Shown in pieces: positions 56,532-64,000 of a stretch of 64,000 bases of DNA (within the stretch, counting starts at the first letter, position 1; each line of letters begins with the position of its first letter). The notes below the pieces were generated by a model. It was not told the DNA's origin and did not search any database. It saw only the letters and a list, made by a program, of their open reading frames with translations. Source of the stretch: Coccinella septempunctata (lineage: Eukaryota > Arthropoda > Insecta > Coleoptera > Coccinellidae); contig NC_058195.1 of assembly GCF_907165205.1 (NCBI RefSeq), positions 18,476,001 through 18,540,000 on the forward strand, in the 5' to 3' direction. The position numbers were made by a program, and so were the translations under genes.

Positions 56532-57045
56532 CAGTCCCTGGCCATATTATTAGACGCATTGATTCGATGCAAAATTTCAATATTGAATTATTAAATTGAA
56601 TGTATATGTTACATATACTTCATCTGTAAATGGTTTTCACATATAATATATCATATTCAATAAAAAATATTGATTTATTGATGATTGAACATGAAATTCT
56701 AATATTTTGCTGAGCCACCCTGTGTAGCTATGAGAGTTTCATACTATCAATGCAGAATTTTTCGGTTTGCTGCATTCGAAGATAATGATTTCATATGTGG
56801 ATTATCGAAATAACGTCCGAACCTGCAGAATGCAAGAAGTCCACTGGAAGACATAGTACTGAATCATACTTAAGTACTAACACTACAGCATCAAAAATAA
56901 ATGCCAAATAGAACAATTTAATGAGAGTCGTAGATAAAACTGACATTCTGTGGAAATGAAATTCAAATATTCTGCTTTTTCCTCGGGCAAAACCCGTAAA
57001 TATAAAAAAAATCCTCAGTGCGTCTAATAAACTGGCCAGGGACTG
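56532..57045. mobile_element. Non-autonomous Tc1/mariner-type element
   Basis: 514 bp. The ends CAGTCCCTGGCCATATTATT and CAGTCCCTGGCCAGTTTATT are inverted and continue AGACGCA. TA lies on both sides (56530-56531, 57046-57047). No recognisable transposase. Confidence 0.8.
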
Positions 57046-57047
57046 TA

Positions 57048-59999
57048 AGTACTTTGTAGCCGTCGCGTCGCCAGGGGCAGACTTGGTGAGGTGAGGCCCT
57101 ATTTTCAAGGGACGGCTCATCCCTCATATTGAAAAGAACGATATGTAAGACTATCCGGAAGTACGAAAAAGATCCTTTCGAATGAAACATTTGAACCGTA
57201 AATAATGATAACGGGAATAAGGCTGAACATTTCCCGGAATAAAAATGAACAAAACATGAACGTTTCTCGCTAGATTACCCCCTTTGAAAACTCTAATTTC
57301 TCTTTCCCATAGAATTGTCCGTTGGGTGCGGACATGACAGATCGCGGATACAAGAACAATGAAGAAATTCGTCGATTCGGGGTACAAAGGACAAACAACG
57401 CTAAACGAAATATAACTGCGATACAAAGGGGACGTGGATGGAAAACGTGCGAACAGAATTCTGGGTATTAGATCCGTTAATTCGGCCCTGGGGCCACGAC
57501 AGAGGAGAAAGTTTAATCAAATGACCGCTGCAGAATGATATGAGAAGTTGCCTTTCTTCGCATTGAAAAGAAGTTTCGCTTAAAGGGGTCTTGGGACGAA
57601 ATTAGAAATTTTCACAGCTTTGTGGAATCGTCAGGAGGTTGCTTGAAGGAGTTTTCGAGTTTCTCAAAGGAGATTAGTTGCGAAATACGAGGGTTGAGCC
57701 GGAATTTTTTCAGAATAAAAAAACCGAAACGTTTTAGCCTTTTTTTCGTTAGAACCACCTGGGAAAAGGAGACGACCAGTGTATATTCATTTATTATTCC
57801 ACAGAAGCTTACTCTCTAGGGTTATTCCAGGTATTTGGCTTTAGTATGATATCATTTAGAGAGATGGATTTTATAGCTGTTTCGATGCCATGGAAGAATA
57901 TTTTTTTTTTAATTATGGATAAATATAGACACACCGACGTTTACATTTATAATGTTCAGTAATTACTTACTGCGACCAAGAATGGGACAAAATATAACTA
58001 TTTCTTTCAAACTGTTAGAAGACGTTAGAAACATCAATTGAATACCATGAAGAGCCTTGCAACTTCCCAATTTTTTTTCCAATCTTCCAACATCAAATGG
58101 CCACCTAAAGATTCCTCGGCATTTGCGATGACAAAGGATATTCACAGGCTATTCCATCGAAATTATTATTAACCATTATATGCCGGGGATTTTGTTGAAG
58201 ATCTTTACGATGCTCTAAAACCTTTTCAATGTAGGAAACACTCAAAAATTTATTTCCGATTTTACGATTCTCCTCTCTGCGGTATTTTTTTCTGGGACGA
58301 CTGTGGAAGACATGAATATTCAATAGAGTCGAAACTGTCATTTTCGGAGCGACGGTCTCATGGTCCCATCTCCAAATTATATTGGTTTATTTTGAAATAT
58401 TTCATTGGATAGGCTATGAATTAAGTCGTAAAATTGGATGAAGTACTTTCTGCTCAGTGCCGTTCATTTTTGGCCATAACCATAATTTTTCCAGAATACA
58501 AGCATACTAATTTAGATCAAGCTTTATTGGGGAGGTTGGGAAGGTAGAAAGACCGAGATCATAGTAAACATCTACTCTTCTTTGATGAAAAGAAGAATTG
58601 AAATTATATCATTGAGCTATCACATTTGATGCCTCTGCAGTCTCGCGACTGAAATTTGGAGCATTTTAGAATGAGCTTTATCATCCTTGCTCTGGGGCTA
58701 TGGAGGGAATTCAATCTTGGCTTGATTGCCGACGGGTGGCGCTAGAGTATTTGTAGAATTTGGCAGCATTTAATATAATCAAGAAGCAAGCTGTGAGTAG
58801 TGTTACTCTGTCGAGATCGTATAAGATCGAAACCATGGTCAACATCTACTCTCATCTCTTATCGATGAGGTACTCTTCCTTTTGTTACCCTCACTTATGG
58901 TGATTATCTAGTTCGATTCAGATTGTAATGCATCTATTATAAAGCCCGAGAAGTTAAAAATTGACCCGCTTTCTGTTATTTAAAGCTCATTAGGAGATTT
59001 GAATGTTCTCTATAAGACCAGATATATCAGCGCTCATGAAAATGCACCTTGAATATTTCATATTCTTCGTGAATACAGCAACGATTTCCACAAACTCGAG
59101 TTTCGCATTTTAGATGATCTTTACTCTTTATTCCGTTCCCCATGTGTACACCCCCAGGCCTTTCGTACAAACATTTGTCGACCGAATCAAAACTCTCTCC
59201 TTCACCCTTTTCATGCCGGAATGATCAGCGTCAACCAATTTTTTTCAGATTCCTTTTACGATCTCCATAAAAACATCCGCCGCCTCGAGCTATTATTCGA
59301 CTCGGGATGTTGTATACAAAGACGACGGACTCAAACAGCCATCGATATTTGCAAATAGCCTATGGGGTTTCGGGAATATACAGAATAACAACTGGATTAT
59401 CATTTCCTAGTAACGGGAAATTAAGAAGGTTTGGCGACTTTCCCCCGAGCTGTGTCCATTTTGTGCAGATGCCTGTCAACAAATATACAAGATACGATGT
59501 TATTTACACCACCGACGAACAATTTGCTTCTATGTATTATAATGTAATGTATAAAGGGAAATAAAAAAACGATTTGGTATATGTACCTAATTGAATTAGG
59601 GTTAACCTGCATGAAATCGCAACAGTAAGCAAGTCTACTTTAGATCGACAATAAGTAGAGAAATGAACAAAATAAGGATTCTACCTGGCGGTTCCATATC
59701 AGGTGCGACATCCTAAAGCTCTTGATAGTGGTCTTACTCCAAAGATTTTAGAATTAGTTAACTCTTTAATCTTTGCTCTTACTCTATTTGGCCTTGTATC
59801 AATGAAGTTGTTACTGAAAGTGTGAAGAATATTTTGCTAAGTGTCAAGTGTCTGTCAAAGCATTGAAGACCTGTTGAAATGTCTGCAGTTTGTCAGGTAA
59901 GCGGTATACTTGCTGTAACTTTGCAGACCAAATATGTTGAATTAGTATAATTTTGGGGTGAAGAGACAGTAGACTAATCCATTCGGTTAATGCCATGCC
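57048..59999. other. No recognisable gene
   Basis: Open frames of up to 91 codons, none with a known family. Two similar passages (CATAGTAAACATCTACTCTT at 58561, CATGGTCAACATCTACTCTC at 58834) hint at an old duplication. Confidence 0.4.
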
Positions 60000-60495
60000 T
60001 AAGCAGTCGTTGACAATTCCTGCAATCGATATTGATATACGAACAAATCTACAAGGACTTGGAATGGACCAGTTACAGAATTTATGAAGAGAAAATCGGA
60101 AAGGATATTCGACAAAGCCAAACAATATCCAAATGAGGAACTACGAAGATGAGTCGACTACGATCCAACAGAAGAAGCTAGAAGGTTAAGAACCTACTAC
60201 CAAAGACCGAGAGATCAGTTAAGGATTTAAAAAGTAACCAAAGAAGAGCTTAACCTATAAAATATATAGGCAGCATACAACTATCAACACGACTATGATC
60301 GTGTGAGAGTCCAGAAACCATAAGAGTCAACTGGTTAATAGACCCGGAACCTATGAAGAAGCAGTTTAGGGTTTTTAGTGGTTCTCGTGCTCAGGAGAGT
60401 GAGAATCCCCACACTTGTTCCCCCTCAGGAGAGGGTGTGTTCGTCTGTCTTGCACGAGGTCTTGCAGATTTTCCCCCTGCTACACAAAAAAAAAA
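60000..60495 (+). mobile_element. 3' end of a jockey-type LINE, plus-strand copy
   Basis: A decayed coding end (frames give RTNLQGLGMDQ and similar, matching the NRQIYKDL region of the copy at 62.5 kb), then a 3' UTR TCAGGAGAGTGAGAATCCCC...CCCCCTGCTACAC and poly-A at 60485-60495. Confidence 0.6.
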
Positions 60496-60602
60496 GTTGA
60501 CAATTCCTACCCGGTGAGGACGAGCATTATAATAATAATAATAGTGTCCTTATTAATTGGTAAAAAGGAAGACACACTTGTTTTTTATAATTATATACTT
60601 TG

Positions 60603-60640
60603 ACTATCGATTTCGGCACTAGGCCATCATCAGGTCAGCT
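60603..60640 (-). ncRNA. Hammerhead-like motif in PLE 2
   Basis: The minus strand reads GAC, CTGATGA, one T, GGC-CTAGT-GCC, GAAATCGATA, GTC. GAC/GTC form stem I and ATCGAT is a palindromic stem III. This is the same architecture as at 4.1 and 42.9 kb. Confidence 0.5.
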
Positions 60641-60959
60641 GAAATATAAATAAGGCATAGATAATAAAGTCCACAAGACGTCAAAATAACGTGAAATTTT
60701 TACAAGTGTTTTGTTCACATTAATATTCTCCGATAAACATGAAGTAATACATCACAAACTCACCATCAATGAAACATGTACAATTAAAAGACATTAGATA
60801 TATTATAAATTATATAGTTCCTTTGAATATTCGTTTTTTACTTTTTTAGATGTTCTTGGTTAAGCCAGTATAATTTCTAATTCTCTATGAAAACCACCTC
60901 GATAGTTTCCAATTCTTTTTCTTGATTTTTATGTACACATGTACACATGAACGCGTATA

Positions 60960-61510
60960 CGGAGGCGGCGGAAAAGACTATATAGCAGGAGGATGAATAA
61001 TCCTGAATAGATTGACCGTCGGGAAATCTTTAATATCATTGAGGAGGTGTTCGCCGTTCTTCCATTTCAGAATTTTCAGTTACTCTAGGATTGTTAACTT
61101 ATGGAAATCGCTATGCTGATGAATTTATAGAGACAAGTAGAGTGTTTACTCTCAAATAGATGGTTACCCATGGCAGAACCGGGTCCATTCTTGACGTGTT
61201 CGTTGAATCTGATCTTTGAAGCTCTGGCCGTCATACCGATATAGAAGGCAGGGCAGTTACCGCAGGTTATTTTATATATTCCGTTTTTTTGGGTTTTATC
61301 TTTTTTGGGCTTATTATTGACAAGTACCTACTCTTTCTAGTGTCCCATGTGAAGTATTAACAAAATTTATAATAAGTTGAAACCTTTTAGTAATGATTGA
61401 AGTTTGCTGTTCAGGTTGGAAAAGTAGGGGATGCCTATGTATGTCGTCTTGACAGAAATATGTGGGTATATCTTCTTAAGAAGTTTTTTCCTCATTACAT
61501 TGGCTAAGTG
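60960..61510 (-). pseudogene. PLE 2 GIY-YIG endonuclease
   Basis: The minus-strand peptide GIYKITCGNCPAFYIGMTAR continues to KIRFNEHVK and GSAMGNHLFESKH. GIY, YIG and the catalytic arginine region are present. Upstream TYIGIPYFSN...LQSLLKGFN is the usual PLE linker. After a frame change the C-terminal part EILKWKNGEHLLNDIK is visible. Stops and frame changes make it inactive. Confidence 0.8.
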
Positions 61511-61586
61511 TGTCTTCCTATTTACTAATTAATAATTCATCAGACACACTCATGGAGTTTTACGTTCAAAAAATAGTGTCCTTATT

Positions 61587-62092
61587 GAGGAAAAAGAAAA
61601 AAAAAATTAAAATACAGTTGGGGCGAAGTCTAGCATGAGCTATCGTTGGTTAGTATACAACAATAACAAGTTATTCAATCAAATCACGAAAACTTACCGC
61701 TGTCATGGTTGCGTTAATGGGGATAATGAGATCTGTGCACCCATTAAAACAAATGACTCCCAAAACACGCACTGAGACACCACCAAACAAATTTCATTAC
61801 ACTAGTGAAATACAGGAACACGAATTTCAATTTGGACAACTTCAATGTAATCACTTATTTATACATCGACAACATTTCGAATCTAGAGTGATTCTTTTTC
61901 AAGGCTAAATAAAATATAAAATGTCAAAATATAAATTCAATATAAATGAAGCAGCCGCAGGGCCAATTCGAACACCTCGTAGTGTCATCGGATTAAATTT
62001 CGCCAATTTTAATAAAATCTTGGTTTCACTGATTTTCATATGAATGTCAAAGTAATTCTATTTCCTCACGTTTTCAAAATGTTAACACAACG
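61587..62092. other. No recognisable gene
   Basis: Short frames only. An A-run near 61597 follows the PLE. Confidence 0.4.
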
Positions 62093-62945
62093 TTTTTTTT
62101 TTTGGTGTAGCAGGGGGAAAATCTGCAAGTCAGACGAACCACCCTCTCCTGATGGGGAACAAGTGTAGGGTTTCTCACTCTCCTGAGCTCGAGACCTACT
62201 AAAAACCCTCAACTGCTTCTTGAATATTGGTTTCGGGCATTTACCTATAAACCGTTCATCTCTTAGTCGGTTTTCTTCTCGCACCCTATCGTGCTGGGAT
62301 TTATGTGTTTATCCTCTATTGGATAACACTTTATTGGATTTTTCAATAAGTTTATGTTCTTATTTTAATCTCTTCTTAATTGATCTCTTGGTCTCTTTCG
62401 GTGAATTCGCATTCTCCTTTTGTCTTCCTCTGGGTCGTAGTCCACTAGTCTCCTGAGTTCTTGATTCGGATGGTTTTTCGCTGTTTAGAATAATTTCTCT
62501 ACTTTTCTGTTCATGAATTCCGTTATGGCTTCCCTTTTTAGGTCCTTATAAATCTGTCTATTCCTGACAAACCATGGTGCATCTATTGCACATCGTAGCA
62601 GCTGGTTTTCAGTGGCCTGAATTCTTTTTATATGGCTCTTTGCCGCGAAACCCCAGGAAACTGATCCATAAATCAGTTGAGGCCTAGCAACGGTTTTGAG
62701 TATCTTCAATTTTGTCTCTTTCGACGTGTAGCTTCTTCTTTCTATCAGAGGTTAGAGTCTATTCATCGCTGCTTTCGTTTTGTCGATTGCTTGTTTGATA
62801 TGACTTTTCCAAGTAAGTCCTTCGTCAAACGTTATTCCTAAATATTTGGCTCCATTTTTCCAGTCGATTTCTTCGCCGTCAACTTCTAGATTTATTAACA
62901 CATGAAGCAACACGAAGATGATATTCAATTTTCCCAAACACACTT
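62093..62945 (-). mobile_element. 3' end of a jockey-type LINE, minus-strand copy
   Basis: The RT C-terminus is at 62943-62485. The 3' UTR shares TCAGGAGAGTGAGAAAC...CCCCCTGCTACAC with the plus-strand copy at 60.0-60.5 kb. Poly(A) is the T run at 62093-62103. It is 5'-truncated near 62945. Confidence 0.75.
62485..62943 (-). pseudogene. LINE RT C-terminal remnant
   Basis: NGAKYLGITFDEGLTWKSHI, then (after a stop near 62755) RPQLIYGSVSWGFAAKSHIK and LLRCAIDAPWFVRNRQIYKD. This is the classic thumb and connection region of jockey-type RT. The catalytic core is absent. Confidence 0.8.
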
Positions 62946-63389
62946 CAAATTGGAATTTTTTTTCTTTTACTTTTTTAACCGTAACAATATCACAATATCA
63001 TCAAAGACATAACACAATCAAATATAATGAATGACTGATTGAAAAGCAATAGATTAGGTCTTAATTATGGTGCATGTACCTTATATCAAAACAACTTCCG
63101 CTATAAAACAACGAAAACGAACGAACACACAAACCGAGGTTTTTAATATTCTCAATTATTTTCATCACATATGTATTTATGAGAATATCGAAAATCTCGT
63201 ATATTGTATTTCCTGAAACTTTTTAGGGTTTTCACTCCCAATCTCTGGAACAAAATCAATTAAAAAATTGAAATGAACGATTTGCTCCTGCGTAAATCTG
63301 CACTAATTCGACAGGAGCAAATAAACTAGAAGAAATTGTTGCCTGACAATGAACTGAAAATAAAGAACTTTGAAATTATAATTTTATAT

Positions 63390-63432
63390 TGTAACGTTTC
63401 GGAGTCTATATCAGACTCCTTCATGAATTCTC
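63390..63432 (-). ncRNA. Degraded hammerhead-like motif in PLE 3
   Basis: The minus strand reads CATGA, A, GGAGTC-TGATATA-GACTCC, GAAACGTT. Stem II and GAAAC are intact; the CUGANGA box is not. Confidence 0.3.
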
Positions 63433-63656
63433 GAAAATCTTCTGAATTGTATCTTTTGTTTAACATTAATTGTCAATACATAGAAACAGAGACTGCATAG
63501 AAACGTTGATTCATTTGATTTTGAAATTAAATTAACCCAAATATGATCTATTCCAACCGAACAATTTGCCAAATTATTATTTTGATCTAATAAAATACAC
63601 GTTGACTCTTTAATGTTTCGTTTATAATGGTGCGGCTCCGTCATTAAAATTTCCAA
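63433..63656 (-). pseudogene. C-terminal end of a PLE protein
   Basis: EPHHYKRNIKESTCILLDQN followed by VGIDHIWVNLI resembles the tail of PLE endonuclease proteins (H..KR...EA...I......IW..LL). The frame ends right before the hammerhead-like motif, the expected PLE order. Confidence 0.45.
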
Positions 63657-63729
63657 TCGTTTATTTCAATTTTGTAATCGATTTTGTTCCAGAAATTGGA
63701 AGTGAAAACCCTAAAATGTTTCAGGAAAT

Positions 63730-64000
63730 GCAGAATCCTCCCACTATCTCGGATATCGTGCTCGTTCGTTTTCGTTGCCTTATGCCAGATGAGTTTGAAG
63801 TTTCCGAAACTGTATGTTTCGCCCTAAAACCATCCTGAAAGTTAATAATGGGGCAATGATTAGGTACCTTTACACTAACGCTCTTTCGCGCGCGATCGAA
63901 TCGCGAGTGCCAGTCACTCGTGTTTTCGCGCGGTATGGAGTGGCGCGTGTTAACTTTTTTAGCTATGTGAAGCTGGCACCCCCAAATGCGAATTTTGAAA
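63730..64000. other. Window end, start of another repeat
   Basis: GCGCG-rich patch at 63882-63950 (TCGCGCGCGATCGAATCGCG, later TTTTCGCGCGG). AGCTGGCACCCCCAAATGCG at 63971 is the inverse of about 40017-40036, so an element of the 39.6-kb family probably begins here and runs past the window. Confidence 0.5.

Larger units (their letters stand above)
60540..61586 (-). mobile_element. Penelope-like element, second lineage, 5'-truncated
   Basis: AATAGTGTCCTTATT occurs at 60540-60554 and 61572-61586, a likely 15-bp duplication. Just inside each end is an inverted GTGTGTCTTCC segment. It carries a GIY-YIG domain and a hammerhead-like motif near the 3' end. There is no RT. Confidence 0.7.
63208..63729 (-). 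mobile_element. Penelope-like element, third fragment, between inverted repeats
   Basis: Arms of about 75 bases (63208-63283 and about 63655-63729) are inverted, beginning TTTCCTGAAAC. Between them is a minus-strand C-terminal PLE peptide and a degraded hammerhead-like motif. Probably a truncated PLE with fold-back termini. Confidence 0.5.

Noticed and set aside
56791..57426. Two minus-strand frames of 90-110 codons
   Set aside because: The first lies inside the TA-flanked MITE at 56532-57045 and the second has no family resemblance.
1..64000. Helitron or LTR retrotransposon
   Set aside because: I found no paired LTRs with TG...CA ends and no Rep/helicase or gag-pol motifs. Short or decayed copies could escape reading by eye.

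Overview
This is AT-rich animal genomic DNA, almost certainly from an insect. The evidence is splice-bounded exon structure, Penelope-like, RTE, R4/Dong-like, Tc1/mariner, hAT, P-like and Harbinger-like elements, and many short inverted-repeat MITEs. A beetle is my best guess, but the sequence does not prove it. The window is nearly devoid of host genes. The one convincing host coding piece is a single internal exon on the minus strand (28298-28481) with clean splice sites, so much of the window may be intron or intergenic DNA filled by transposons.

Layout. 2.0-11.2 kb is a Russian-doll insertion: a decayed LINE is split by a Penelope-like element (PLE; 13-bp target duplication), which is split by a hAT transposon (8-bp duplication), which carries a small MITE. 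11.8-14.7 kb is a decayed RTE-type LINE. 16.3-17.4 kb is a giant palindrome. 18.3-24.35 kb holds two head-to-tail minus-strand copies of an R4/Dong-like retrotransposon sitting in TTA/TAA microsatellite. One is full length with an intact 1300-codon ORF, and one is 5'-truncated with the remaining 500 codons open. 26.2-30.6 kb holds a repeated segment in two copies on either side of the exon; comparing them exposes clean MITE insertion sites. 31.2-31.7 kb is a MITE and 33.8-36.0 kb a mariner-like element with about 550-bp inverted arms. 37.7-38.75 kb is a 1-kb composite carrying three tRNA-Thr-like units between 14-bp direct repeats. 40.3-45.0 kb has two oppositely oriented P-like elements with THAP remnants, followed by a dead Tc1-like element to 46.15 kb. 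53.0-54.6 kb is an inverted and tandem repeat array. 55-57 kb has two more MITEs. 60.0-63.7 kb contains two further PLE fragments and two 3' ends of another LINE.

Common threads. Five loci linked to PLEs carry hammerhead-ribozyme-like motifs, four of them plausible. The R4-like pair looks young enough to represent an active family. The tRNA-bearing composite at 37.7 kb does not match a transposon class I know and is the best candidate for something undescribed. I recognised little in the long stretches between these elements and say so below.
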